Assembly: GCA_937952235.1 (NCBI GenBank)
Contig: CALFZM010000331.1
Location: 1-15,312, forward strand
Origin: an uncultured Opitutia bacterium
GTDB lineage: Bacteria; Verrucomicrobiota; Verrucomicrobiia; Opitutales; Opitutaceae
Reading direction: 5' to 3'
DNA: 15,312 nucleotides
A model generated the notes under the pieces. That model was not told where the DNA came from. It saw nothing but the letters and a program-made list of their open reading frames with translations, and searched no databases. A program made the position numbers and the translations under genes. Below, piece by piece: positions 1 to 8,460 of this stretch. The first letter of the stretch is position 1. Each line of letters opens with the position of its first letter.

Positions 1-2
1 CC

Positions 3-1691
3 ATCGCCGAGGCCGACGAGGCGGCCCGCCTCGAACTCGAAGCGGGGCCGGGTTATACGGTGGTACCCGACGCAAGCCAGGCCGCGACCGTCACGCTGCA
101 CGACCAGCCGGTGCTGCCAGCCCGGTGGCGTTTCGACAGCGGCGCCGCCTTCCCCGAGCCGCTTCCCGCCGAGGCCGGCAACGCGCGACTGAGCTTCGCG
201 GCCTGGGGAGGCACCCTCACGCGCTTCTCCGGCGCCAGCGGCGACGCCCTCGCGCTCGTCGGCACGGCCGGCAACGGCACCTTCCTCCTGATCTCGCTCT
301 CGATGGCAGGCCAGCGCGACCTGTCCCTCACGTTCCAAACCCGCGGCACCGCCACCGGGTACACGAGCGGCACTTGGGCCTGGAGCATCGACGGCACCAC
401 CTTCGCCCCGATGGCAGGCGTGAACACGGCCAGCACCGGGGCCGACTTCGTCGCCCGGCGCGTGGACTTTTCCGGCGTCACCGCGCTCAACGACGCGCCC
501 GCCGTCACGCTGCGCTATACGCTGGCCGGCGCGACCAGCAACGCCGGCAACGCGCGCCTCGACGACCTGACCCTGACCGCGCAGCCGATCGCGCCCGCCT
601 CCGGCTCCGCCCCCCAGCTGGCCGAACAGACGGGATCCGCGACCGTGACCGCGGGCGCGCCGCTGCTGCTGCAGGCCCAGGCCACGGGACGACCAGCGCC
701 GACGTATCAATGGTTCAAAGACGGTGCGCCCCTCGCCGGCGCGAACGGCGCCACCTACGCGGTCGCGATCGCCACGCGCGCCGACGCCGGCCTCTACCGC
801 GTCACCGTCTCGAACCCGCTCGGCACCGTCACCGGCGCGCCGATCCCGGTGACCGTCCGCGCGGCCGCAGGCCGGCTGGTCAACGTCGCCACGCGCGCCC
901 CCGTCACCGCGGGCGAGGCCACGACCATCGCCGGCTTCGTGCTGCAGGGCGACGGCCCGCGCACCGTCCTGATCCGCGGCGCGGGCCCCGCCCTGGGCGG
1001 ATTCGGGGTGGGCGAATTCCTCCCGGACCCGCAGCTCGAACTGTTCCAGGGCGCCTCCCGCCTGGCCGTCAACGACGACTGGAACGCCGCCGACGCAGAC
1101 CGGCACGCGCGCGCGGGAGCGTTTCCGTTTGCCACCGGCAGCCGCGACGCCGCCCTCGTGGCCACCCTGGCGCCAGGCGCTTACACGGTGCTGCTGCGGC
1201 CGGCCGGCGTGGGGGCTGCAACCGGAGTCGGCCTGGTCGAGGTGTTCGAACTGACCGAGCCGGGTGAGCCGGACGGCGCCACCCGCCTGGCGAATCTGTC
1301 GACCCGCGCCCTGGTCGGCACCGGGCAGAACATCCTGATCCCCGGTCTCGTCCTGCGCTCCGACGGCGACGCGTCGCCCCGGCCGCTGCTGGTGCGGGCG
1401 GTGGGCCCCGGGCTGGCGGAGTTCGGAGTCGGCGGCGTGCTGGCCCGGCCGCAGCTCCGGATCCTCGACGCCGGGCGCGTGGTGCTCGCGGAGAACATCG
1501 GCTGGCAGTCCGCGCCGGAACGAAGCGCCCTGCTCGCGGCGAGCGCGGCGGTCGGGGCATTCCCGCTGGCCGCAAACCGCGCCGACTCCGCCCTGCTGCT
1601 CGCGCTTCCACCCGGCGCCTACACCCTGCAGGTGAGCGGCGCGGACGGAGGCAGCGGGATCGTGCTCGTTGAAGTCTACGCCGTGCCGTGA
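3..1691 (+). CDS. Secreted Ig-like / verrucomicrobial repeat surface protein, 5' end missing
   Basis: The reading frame is open to the left edge, so this is the C-terminal part (562 residues visible) of a longer protein. An internal GTG at 60 is not the real start: the residues before it (LELEAGPGYTVVPDASQAAT then VTLHD) look like the end of a Calx-beta-type domain. Numbering from codon 60, a beta-rich region with WAWSIDGTTF and LDDLTL covers about 22-175. An Ig-like domain follows at about 187-268 (TYQWFKDGAPL, DAGLYRVTVSNPLG). Two copies of a module of about 130 residues then occur at about 271-397 and 407-541 (RTVLIRGAGPALGGFGVG and LLVRAVGPGLAEFGVG; PGAYT; LVEVFE/LVEVYA). The stop comes directly after the second copy. 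No membrane anchor, PEP-CTERM or autotransporter barrel is visible at this end. An extracellular or envelope role is inferred; binding partners and any catalytic domain would lie upstream, outside the window. Confidence 0.85.
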   Translation: MAEADEAARLELEAGPGYTVVPDASQAATVTLHDQPVLPARWRFDSGAAFPEPLPAEAGNARLSFAAWGGTLTRFSGASGDALALVGTAGNGTFLLISLSMAGQRDLSLTFQTRGTATGYTSGTWAWSIDGTTFAPMAGVNTASTGADFVARRVDFSGVTALNDAPAVTLRYTLAGATSNAGNARLDDLTLTAQPIAPASGSAPQLAEQTGSATVTAGAPLLLQAQATGRPAPTYQWFKDGAPLAGANGATYAVAIATRADAGLYRVTVSNPLGTVTGAPIPVTVRAAAGRLVNVATRAPVTAGEATTIAGFVLQGDGPRTVLIRGAGPALGGFGVGEFLPDPQLELFQGASRLAVNDDWNAADADRHARAGAFPFATGSRDAALVATLAPGAYTVLLRPAGVGAATGVGLVEVFELTEPGEPDGATRLANLSTRALVGTGQNILIPGLVLRSDGDASPRPLLVRAVGPGLAEFGVGGVLARPQLRILDAGRVVLAENIGWQSAPERSALLAASAAVGAFPLAANRADSALLLALPPGAYTLQVSGADGGSGIVLVEVYAVP

Positions 1692-1800
1692 CTTCGGGCC
1701 GGTTGTCCGGGAATTGCGGCCGCGACGCGAACCCAGGCACCCGTAACTCTGCCGGCAGGCCCGCGTCTGGCCCGTCAGCCCGCCCGCGTCCCCTTCCCGC

Positions 1801-4197
1801 ATGTCCCTGCCCGCCTCGCCCCGCGCCCTGCCCGCCGTTCTGCTCCTTTTCGTGGGGAGCGGCTGCGCCGCGCTCATCTACGAGGTGGTCTGGTTCCAAC
1901 TGCTCCAGCTCGTGGTGGGTTCCTCGGCCTGGTCGCTGGCGGTGCTGCTGGGAACGTTCATGGGCGGCATGTGCATCGGCAGCCTGATGCTCCCGCGCTG
2001 GATCGGCGCCCGTCATCACCCGCTGCGCGTGTACCTGTGGCTCGAGGTGGGCATCGGGGTCTCGGGGCTGCTCGTGCTGGGCGCGATGCCGGCGGTCGGT
2101 CACCTCTACACGTCACTCGTCGGCCACGGCCTGCCCGGCATCGCCCTGCGCGCCGCGGTGTGTGCGCTCTGCCTGCTGCCGCCCACGATCCTGATGGGCG
2201 CGACGCTGCCCGCGATCGCGAGCTGGGTCGCAGCCACGCCGCAGGGCGTCGCGTGGCTCGGACTCTTCTATGGCGGCAACACCTTCGGCGCGGTGCTGGG
2301 GTGCGTGCTGGCCGGCTTCTACCTCCTGCGCGTGCACGACTCGGTCGTCGCCACGTGGTGCGCCGCCGGGCTCAACTTCGGTGTCGCCCTGCTCGCAGCG
2401 CTGCTCCTGCGCGGGTCACCGGAGCCCGCGTCCACGCCTGCACCGCCTCCCCGCGCCGACGCGACGCCGCGCGGGCCCGCCCGCGGCGTTTACGTCGTGA
2501 TCGCGTTCTCCGGCTTCTGCGCGCTGGCGGCCGAGGTGGTGTGGGCGCGGGTGCTCTCGCTGCTGCTGGGGGCGACGGTGTACACGTTCTCCCTCATCCT
2601 GGCGGTATTCCTGATCGGGCTGGGGCTGGGAAGTGCGGCGGGAGCCGCGTTGGCGCGAACACTTCCACGCCCGCGCCTCGCGCTGGCGGGTTGCCAACTG
2701 GCGCAGGCGGCGGCCATCGCCTGGGCTGCCTACATGATCGCCGCGGCGCTGCCCCACTGGCCGGTCGATCCCGAGCGAATGGCAGTGCCGGCGGCCAAAT
2801 TCAGATTCGACTTGTTCCGCTGCGCGTGGGCGCTCCTGCCCTCCGCGCTGCTCTGGGGCGCCAGCTTTCCCCTCGCGCTCGCCAGCCTGGTCGCGCCGGG
2901 GCAGGATCCGGCGCGCGTGGTGGGCCGGACGTACGCCGCCAACACGCTCGGCGCCATCGCCGGCGCGCTGCTCGGCGGCCTGCTGCTGGTGCCGCTGTTC
3001 GGCTCGCAGGGCGCGCAGCGCACGCTGATCGCGCTCTCGGTCGCGAGCGGGCTGCTCGCCCTCGCCCCGCGCACGACCGGGGGCTGGGCGGCGGGGGCGG
3101 CGGCCGCCGCCGTCGCGGTGGGCGCCGCGCACCTCGTGCCCGCGCTGCCCTGGCAACTCGTGGCGTACGGCCGGCAGGTGGCCTCGACCGACTATGGCGC
3201 CCGCCCGCTCTATCTGGGTGAAGGCATGAACTCCGCCGTGGCGGTGACCGAGACGCCCGGCGGCGCGCGCTTCTTCCATGTCAGCGGCAAGACCGAGGCG
3301 TCGAGCATCGCCAAGGACATGAGGCTGCAGCGGATGCTCGGACACATCCCGGCGCTGCTGCACCCGAACCCGCGCTCGGTGCTCATCGTGGGCTGCGGCG
3401 CGGGCGTCACGGCCGGGACGTTCGTGGTGCACCCGTCAATCGAACGGATCGTGATCTGCGACATCGAGCCGCTCATCCCGCGGGTGGTCGCGACGCATTT
3501 CCACGCGGAGAACCACGGCGTGCTGCGCGACCCGCGCGTGGAGATCATCCACGACGACGCGCGCCACTACATCGCGACCACGCGTGAGACCTTCGACATC
3601 ATCACGTCGGATCCGATCCACCCCTGGGTCAAGGGCTCGGCCGTGCTGTATTCCCAGGAGTATTTCGCGCTCTGCCAGGCGCGCCTCAAGCCGGGCGGCC
3701 TGCTCACGCAATGGGTGCCGTTGTACGAATCGGACCGCGAGGTCGTGCGCAGCGAGATCGCGACCTTCTTCTCGGTCTTCCCCAGCGGCACGATCTGGGC
3801 CAACGACGATGACGGCTATGGCTACGACACCGTGATGCTCGGCCAGCGCGAACCGCTCGTCGTGGACGTCGACGCGCTGCAGCGTCGGCTGGAGCGCCCG
3901 GATCACCAGCGGGTGCTCGCCGCGCTCGACGACCTCGGGCTCGGCTCCGCGCTGGACCTGCTCTCCACCTACTCCGGCCGCGAATCAGAGCTGCGCGAGT
4001 GGCTCGCGGGCGCGGAGATCAACCGCGACCGGAGCCTGCGCCTCCAATACCTGGCCGGGCTGCAACTCGAATCCGACCAGGGCGCGAGCACCTACGGCGA
4101 GATGCTCGAGCGGCGGACCTTTCCGCCGGAGCTCTTCCGGGGCACGCCCCAGCAGCTTTCGGAACTGCGGCGGATGTTTGCGTACCGGGAACCTTGA
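1801..4197 (+). CDS. Membrane-fused spermidine-synthase-like protein
   Basis: The protein has 798 residues: an N-terminal multi-pass membrane region (about 1-445) fused to a spermidine-synthase-type Rossmann domain (about 460-680) and a short C-terminal tail. The membrane part has two related halves, each opening with an EVVW signature (residues 28-31, after GCAALIY, and 245-248, after ALAA). The soluble domain shows the nucleotide/SAM-type loop VLIVGCGAGVTAG (527-539), the acidic CDIEP strand (553-557), HDDARHYI (584-591) and TSDPIHPW (602-609), in the order expected of SpeE-like proteins. The glycine-rich loop is GCGAG rather than the GGGxGG usual in true polyamine synthases, so aminopropyl transfer should not be assumed. 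It lies 109 bp after the surface-protein gene on the same strand. No Shine-Dalgarno is visible before the ATG at 1801, which is chosen because the hydrophobic N-terminus begins directly after it. Such fusions are common in Verrucomicrobia, Planctomycetes and Acidobacteria, and their substrate is generally unknown. Confidence 0.85.
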   Translation: MSLPASPRALPAVLLLFVGSGCAALIYEVVWFQLLQLVVGSSAWSLAVLLGTFMGGMCIGSLMLPRWIGARHHPLRVYLWLEVGIGVSGLLVLGAMPAVGHLYTSLVGHGLPGIALRAAVCALCLLPPTILMGATLPAIASWVAATPQGVAWLGLFYGGNTFGAVLGCVLAGFYLLRVHDSVVATWCAAGLNFGVALLAALLLRGSPEPASTPAPPPRADATPRGPARGVYVVIAFSGFCALAAEVVWARVLSLLLGATVYTFSLILAVFLIGLGLGSAAGAALARTLPRPRLALAGCQLAQAAAIAWAAYMIAAALPHWPVDPERMAVPAAKFRFDLFRCAWALLPSALLWGASFPLALASLVAPGQDPARVVGRTYAANTLGAIAGALLGGLLLVPLFGSQGAQRTLIALSVASGLLALAPRTTGGWAAGAAAAAVAVGAAHLVPALPWQLVAYGRQVASTDYGARPLYLGEGMNSAVAVTETPGGARFFHVSGKTEASSIAKDMRLQRMLGHIPALLHPNPRSVLIVGCGAGVTAGTFVVHPSIERIVICDIEPLIPRVVATHFHAENHGVLRDPRVEIIHDDARHYIATTRETFDIITSDPIHPWVKGSAVLYSQEYFALCQARLKPGGLLTQWVPLYESDREVVRSEIATFFSVFPSGTIWANDDDGYGYDTVMLGQREPLVVDVDALQRRLERPDHQRVLAALDDLGLGSALDLLSTYSGRESELREWLAGAEINRDRSLRLQYLAGLQLESDQGASTYGEMLERRTFPPELFRGTPQQLSELRRMFAYREP

Positions 4198-4204
4198 GAA
4201 GGGG

Positions 4205-4231
4205 AACCACGAAATACACGAAGCACACGAA
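4205..4231. repeat. Three tandem 9-bp units ending in CACGAA
   Basis: Three consecutive 9-mers, AACCACGAA, ATACACGAA and GCACACGAA, lie just after the stop of the spermidine-synthase-like gene. This resembles the CCACGAAATACACGAA-type intergenic repeat that recurs in many Verrucomicrobia, Planctomycetes and Bacteroidetes genomes. It is often mistranslated there into spurious 'TKYTKHTK' or 'FVCFVYFVV' peptides. The resemblance is from memory and was not searched. Confidence 0.6.
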
Positions 4232-4294
4232 AGGGAGAGGATCCTGATGCCCGGCAGGTAGAGCCGTCGCGCCGCAAAGGGAACCGCTCTGGAA

Positions 4295-4370
4295 GGTGGA
4301 GCGGCTTGTCCTCAAGCCGCTGCGGAGCGTGCAGTCGAATGTCAGCCGCCCGGGGACAAGCGGCTCCACC
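4295..4370 (+). repeat. 76-bp double-hairpin intergenic repeat, copy 1
   Basis: The element begins GGTGGAGCGGCTTGTCCTC and ends in its near inverse GGGGACAAGCGGCTCCACC, so the outer arms are inverted repeats. The left half is itself a perfect 8-bp hairpin, GCGGCTTG-TCCT-CAAGCCGC (4301-4320). The right half forms a shorter stem, AGCCGC/GCGGCT (4344-4365). It sits between the convergent spermidine-synthase-like gene (stop 4197) and DUF1552 gene (stop 4409). Related copies are at 10855-10930 (inverted) and 12543-12618. No T-tract follows the hairpins, so a simple intrinsic terminator is unlikely. The layout is that of two REP-like units facing each other. Confidence 0.85.
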
Positions 4371-4408
4371 CCGCTGAACCGCTCCTGTTGAGGCCCGCGG
4401 GACCTCCG

Positions 4409-5815
4409 TCAGACCTTCTGCACGGTGCCGCTGGAGTCGCCGATCCGCGCGACGCCCTGCACGCCCATCCGCTCGGTCATGCTGAGGAAGAGATTGCTCA
4501 TCGGGACGCTGCCAAGCTGCACGTGCCGCCCGGGGTTGAGCGTGCCACCGCCCGCTCCCGCGAGAACGATGGGCAGGTTGTGATGCGTATGCCGGTTGCC
4601 GTCGGAGTTCCCGCAGCCGTAAACGATCATCGAATTATGAAGGATCGAGCGGCCATCCACATCCTTCTTCGACTCGAGCCGCTGCAGGAAGCGCGCGAAA
4701 CGCTCCATGTAATAGAGGTCGATCTTGCCGATCTTCTCCATCAGGTCGTGGTCGTTGCGGTGGTGCGAGCAGTAGTGATGGCCTTCCGGAATGCCAATCT
4801 GCGGATACGCCCGATTGCTGCCATCGCCGGCCAGGAGGAGCGTGGAGACCCGCGTCGAGTCAGTCTCGAACGCCATCGCCAGCAGGTCGTACATGATGTC
4901 CATGTGGTCGCCGTAATTGGACGGAATCCCCGCCGGCGTCTCGATCTTGGGATTCGGGAGGTCACCGAAACTCTCGGCCCGCTGGATACGCTGCTCCACT
5001 TCGCGGACGCCCGTAAGATACTCGTCGAGCTTGTCGCGATCGCCGGCGCCCAGCTGGCGCTGGAGCGACCTGGCATCGGAGAGCACGAAATCCAGCAGCG
5101 ATTTCTGCGTGGCCTGGCGCTCGCGGAAATTCTTCTGCCGCTCCGCCGGCGATCCCGCGCCGAACAGCCGCTCGAAGACCAGCCGCGGGTTGGATTCCGG
5201 CGCCATCGGCGTCGTCGGCGACGCCCAGGAAAGGTTATACTGGTACGCGCAGGAATAACCCGAGTCGCACCGGCCGGACTTGCGCACGGCGTCGCACGAA
5301 AGCTCGAGCGAAGAGAAACGCGTGAGGTGACCCATCTTCTGCGCCACGACCTGGTCGACGGAAATGCCCACCTCGATGTCCGTGCTGTCCGTCTTCCGCG
5401 CGCGCGCACCCGTCAGGAAGGTGGCATTGGCGCGCGCATGGTCACCGGCGCCGTCATTGCCCGCGGTGGCGTTCTTATGGTCGAGTCCACCCAGCACCTG
5501 GATCGACCGCTGGAGCGGCTGGAGCGGCGCCATCGTCTTGCCGAGGGTGAACTGGGAGCCCTCCCCCTTCGGCCACCAGTACTCCTGGTGGGCGCCATTG
5601 GGGAAATACACAAAAGCCATCCGCAGCGGCGCGCCCGTGGCCGTCACACCCATGCCGCCGGGGGCCGCCGTCGCCGCCTGCGCCACGGGACGCAACGCGG
5701 AGTCGAAGAGCGGAAGCGCCACGCACGCGCCCACGCCACGAAGGAACTGTCGACGACTCAGGGAGTGAAAACGCTGCGCAGCCACTTCGGAACGGCGGGG
5801 TGTCGGGGAGGGCAT
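4409..5815 (-). CDS. Tat-exported DUF1552 protein
   Basis: This is a 468-residue protein of the DUF1552 family. The N-terminus has a twin-arginine signal (SRRQFLRG, Arg21-Arg22) followed by a hydrophobic stretch and AQA-type cleavage region near residue 47, so export by Tat is predicted. The mature part begins RMAFVYFPNG (65-74) and carries the recognisable family blocks GGLDHKN (109-115), DHARANATFLTG (125-136), GDGSNRAYPQIGIPEGHHYC (330-349) and MIVYGCGNSDGNRHTHHNLP (396-415). The latter two are rich in histidine and aspartate and may bind metal, which is inference. It starts 23 bp after the stop of the DUF1592 gene and is almost certainly co-transcribed with it; the two families are habitually adjacent. 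The biochemical function is not established. No Shine-Dalgarno is visible; the start is set by the Tat signal position. Confidence 0.9.
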   Translation of the reverse strand: MPSPTPRRSEVAAQRFHSLSRRQFLRGVGACVALPLFDSALRPVAQAATAAPGGMGVTATGAPLRMAFVYFPNGAHQEYWWPKGEGSQFTLGKTMAPLQPLQRSIQVLGGLDHKNATAGNDGAGDHARANATFLTGARARKTDSTDIEVGISVDQVVAQKMGHLTRFSSLELSCDAVRKSGRCDSGYSCAYQYNLSWASPTTPMAPESNPRLVFERLFGAGSPAERQKNFRERQATQKSLLDFVLSDARSLQRQLGAGDRDKLDEYLTGVREVEQRIQRAESFGDLPNPKIETPAGIPSNYGDHMDIMYDLLAMAFETDSTRVSTLLLAGDGSNRAYPQIGIPEGHHYCSHHRNDHDLMEKIGKIDLYYMERFARFLQRLESKKDVDGRSILHNSMIVYGCGNSDGNRHTHHNLPIVLAGAGGGTLNPGRHVQLGSVPMSNLFLSMTERMGVQGVARIGDSSGTVQKV

Positions 5816-5838
5816 GACGGGAGGACGTTGGACTGAAG

Positions 5839-8352
5839 TTAACGGGGCGCGTGCAGCGAAACCGCCGGGGGCGGCTGATCGCGCCGCTGGCGCTGGAAGG
5901 CGGGCGACTCGACGATACTAGACAACAAAACGGACATCCGTCCACCCTCTCGATCGAGCCGGGCGGTGATTTCGTCGATCGTGTGGACATCGTAGTATTC
6001 GACGCCCCGACCGAGGGCATAAGTCATCAGCTTCTCGGTGAGGCACTGATACACATCCATCTTACGCTCCGTGCGCAGGATACGCTTCAGCTCCTTCACG
6101 TCGGCAAATTTCTCCCCCGTGATCAACTGGCCGGCGGGCTCGATCGGCTGCCGGGCCTCGGTGTCGCGCCAGCTCCCGAGCGCGTTGAAGTTCTCCAATG
6201 CCAGCCCGAGGGGATCCATCCGCTGGTGGCACGAGCTGCACAGCGGGCTCGCACGATGGACGGCGAGCATCTCGCTCAACTTGGGTTCGCGGCCCTGGAA
6301 TTCCTTCTTGGCCTCCTCGAGGTCGGGCACGTCGGGCGGCGCGGGCGGCGGCGGGGTGCCCAGGATATTCTCGAGGATGAAGAGGCCGCGTTTGACGGGC
6401 GAGGTCCGCGTCGGGTTGGAGGTCACCGCGAGCACCGTCCCCTGCGTGATCACGCCGCCCCGCGGACTTTCGGGCGGCAGCTTGACCAGGCGCAGCGCGT
6501 CGCCGGTCACGCCGGGCACGCCGTAGTGCTGCGCGAGCCGCTCGTTGAGAAACGCATAGTCGCTGTCCACGAGATCGAGCACCGGACGGTCCTCGCGAAC
6601 CACATGCTCGAAGAACATCTCGGTCTCGCTGCGCATCATCTTGCGGAACGCGCTGTCGAATTCGATGCGGCCATCGCGGTTGCGTGGCGCGCTGGGACCG
6701 AGGACGACGCGGGCGTTGATCGGGACCGACTCGACGTCGCGGGCCTGGAGCCACTGGCCGGTGAAGTTGCGGAAGAAGGCCTGCGCCTTGGGATCCCGCA
6801 GCATCCGGGCGAGCTGGGGGCGAAGTTCGCGACGAAGTTCGCCGCGCTGGGCCAGCCCGAAGAGCTCCTCATCCGGCATGCTGGACCAGAGGAAGTACGA
6901 AAGGCGCGACGCCAGCGCATATTCGTCCAGCAGCGGATACCGGTCGCCCGCCGAGGCGGCATCGGGCTGCTCGACGCGGAAGATGAACCGGGGCGAGCCC
7001 AGCACCGCCATCATGGCGCGGCCGACCCCGGATTCGAACGTCGCACCCGGCTTGACGTAGACTCCCCGGGCGAGATCGAGCAGTGGTTCGAGCCGGTCGG
7101 CCTCGATCGGGCGGCGAAAGGCCCGGGTGGCAAACCGCTCCAGGATCTCGCGGGCGTAGGCGTCGCGGCCGCGTTCGTCCGCCGGCGCGGGCCCGCGCGG
7201 GAAGAACCGGTCGTAGTTTTCCGGCGCGATCCAGTGCTGGGGATCCAGCGGACCGCGCACCTGGACCGAGTTGATCCGCATCGTCACGCTCGTCGCGGGG
7301 GCCCGCCCGCCGGGTCCCGACGGCACCACGCTCCCCTCGGCCGGAGCCAGCGGCACGACTTCGAACGAAATCACATGCGCGCCGGGCCGCCAATCGACCT
7401 CGTACTCGCGCTTCACGGTGCGGCGTTCGCTCCAGGCGACGTCCTCGACGAAGCGTTCCTCGCCGTCGACGCGGGCGACCAGCCGCGCGCGGCTGGCATC
7501 GAAGTCGAACGAGCCGCGCACCTCGTATTCGAACACGAGCTGGTACTTCGCGGCCTGATCGACATGGAACGTCCGCGCCACCTTCAGCGCCCGCCGGGCG
7601 TTGAGCTGCTCCCCGTTGCTGCCGCCGCCCTCGGCGCGGAACTCGCGCCCGGACGCGCTGCGCTCGCGCATGATGCGGGCGACCTTCGGGACCGCCTTGT
7701 CGACGATCGTCTCCGCCGCGGCCAGGTACTTCTCGAGATGCAGCGGCGAGATGGTGAGGACATCGCCGATGTTGTCGAAGCCGTGCCCGGTGTCGTCGCT
7801 CGGAAACTCAGCCTCGGCGTTGAAATCGAATCCCATCAGGTCACGGATGGTATTGCGGTACTCGACACGGTTGAGCCGGCGCGCCGTCACGCGGCCCGGA
7901 TCGGGTCGCTGCGGATCGATGCCAAACGCCTCGTACTTGATCCAGCGCGTCAGGGCATCGATCTCCGGCGCCGTCAGCCGCACGACCTGGCCGTCCTCCG
8001 GCGGCGGCATCAGCCCGCCGCGGACATTCTTCAGCACCTTCAGCCAGAGGTCGTGCCGGGAAAGCATCGCCTGCGGCGACGCAAACTCATCGAGCGTCAC
8101 GCCGCCCTTGCTCGTGCCGTTGCCGTGGCAGTCCAGGCAGTACTTCTCCAGGACCGGAGCCACCTGCCGGGCGAAGCTGGCCGCTGCTGGCAGCTCCGCG
8201 GCGCCAGCAGGAGCGGAAAGCCCCGCCAGGCCGACCACAGCCAGCCAAGCGGATGAAGGGAAGCGGGAAAAGGGCGGGCAACGCACGGTCGAAAGACGCA
8301 GAAACTGCGCGGAGGTGACGCTGCGACTCCCGCCGAAAAAAGCAACGTACAC
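5839..8352 (-). CDS. Secreted dihaem-motif DUF1587/1595/1592/1588/1585 protein
   Basis: An 837-residue multidomain secreted protein. A signal peptide (about 30-52, FPSSAWLAVVGLAGL then ending AGA-A) precedes a planctomycete-type cytochrome c-like domain with haem motif CLDCH (72-76) and a downstream MPPP (115-118). Then come DUF1587 (about 157-221, RRLNRVEYRNTIRDLMGFDF), a beta-rich stretch (about 240-370) that may be a carbohydrate-binding module, DUF1595 (about 397-456), DUF1592 (about 470-600, YALASRLSYFLWSSMPDEEL), DUF1588 (about 621-720) with a second haem motif CSSCHQRMDPLG (705-716), and DUF1585 (about 740-820). It is the first gene of a two-gene unit with the DUF1552 gene. The start is uncertain: the GTG at 8352 gives a long N-region, while the GTG at 8286 (residue 23) gives a more typical signal peptide. 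Neither has a clear ribosome site. Covalent haem binding and a periplasmic redox role linked to polymer use are inferences. Confidence 0.9.
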   Translation of the reverse strand: MYVAFFGGSRSVTSAQFLRLSTVRCPPFSRFPSSAWLAVVGLAGLSAPAGAAELPAAASFARQVAPVLEKYCLDCHGNGTSKGGVTLDEFASPQAMLSRHDLWLKVLKNVRGGLMPPPEDGQVVRLTAPEIDALTRWIKYEAFGIDPQRPDPGRVTARRLNRVEYRNTIRDLMGFDFNAEAEFPSDDTGHGFDNIGDVLTISPLHLEKYLAAAETIVDKAVPKVARIMRERSASGREFRAEGGGSNGEQLNARRALKVARTFHVDQAAKYQLVFEYEVRGSFDFDASRARLVARVDGEERFVEDVAWSERRTVKREYEVDWRPGAHVISFEVVPLAPAEGSVVPSGPGGRAPATSVTMRINSVQVRGPLDPQHWIAPENYDRFFPRGPAPADERGRDAYAREILERFATRAFRRPIEADRLEPLLDLARGVYVKPGATFESGVGRAMMAVLGSPRFIFRVEQPDAASAGDRYPLLDEYALASRLSYFLWSSMPDEELFGLAQRGELRRELRPQLARMLRDPKAQAFFRNFTGQWLQARDVESVPINARVVLGPSAPRNRDGRIEFDSAFRKMMRSETEMFFEHVVREDRPVLDLVDSDYAFLNERLAQHYGVPGVTGDALRLVKLPPESPRGGVITQGTVLAVTSNPTRTSPVKRGLFILENILGTPPPPAPPDVPDLEEAKKEFQGREPKLSEMLAVHRASPLCSSCHQRMDPLGLALENFNALGSWRDTEARQPIEPAGQLITGEKFADVKELKRILRTERKMDVYQCLTEKLMTYALGRGVEYYDVHTIDEITARLDREGGRMSVLLSSIVESPAFQRQRRDQPPPAVSLHAPR

Positions 8353-8460
8353 CGGCGATCGAAAAACCCGCGCCGCGCGATGCCGGGCTGCCCGCTGCGA
8401 CGCCCAACATCCGCGACGGCGACGATGCGCCGCTCTCCGAAAACCGGACCGGTCCCGTCG

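Noticed and set aside
4388..5836. Long plus-strand open frame opposite the DUF1552 gene
   Set aside because: The minus strand encodes an unmistakable DUF1552 protein. The plus-strand product is Arg/His-rich low-complexity sequence typical of antisense frames in GC-rich DNA.
5851..8256. 801-codon plus-strand open frame opposite the DUF1592 gene
   Set aside because: Mirror frame of a real gene; no recognisable domain and composition typical of a shadow frame.
8353..8460. Terminator for the DUF1592 leader/dgt 3' boundary around GGACCGGTCC
   Set aside because: The palindrome has no loop, and no T-tract follows in a usable position; dgt lies downstream on the same strand, and no boundary signal can be supported.
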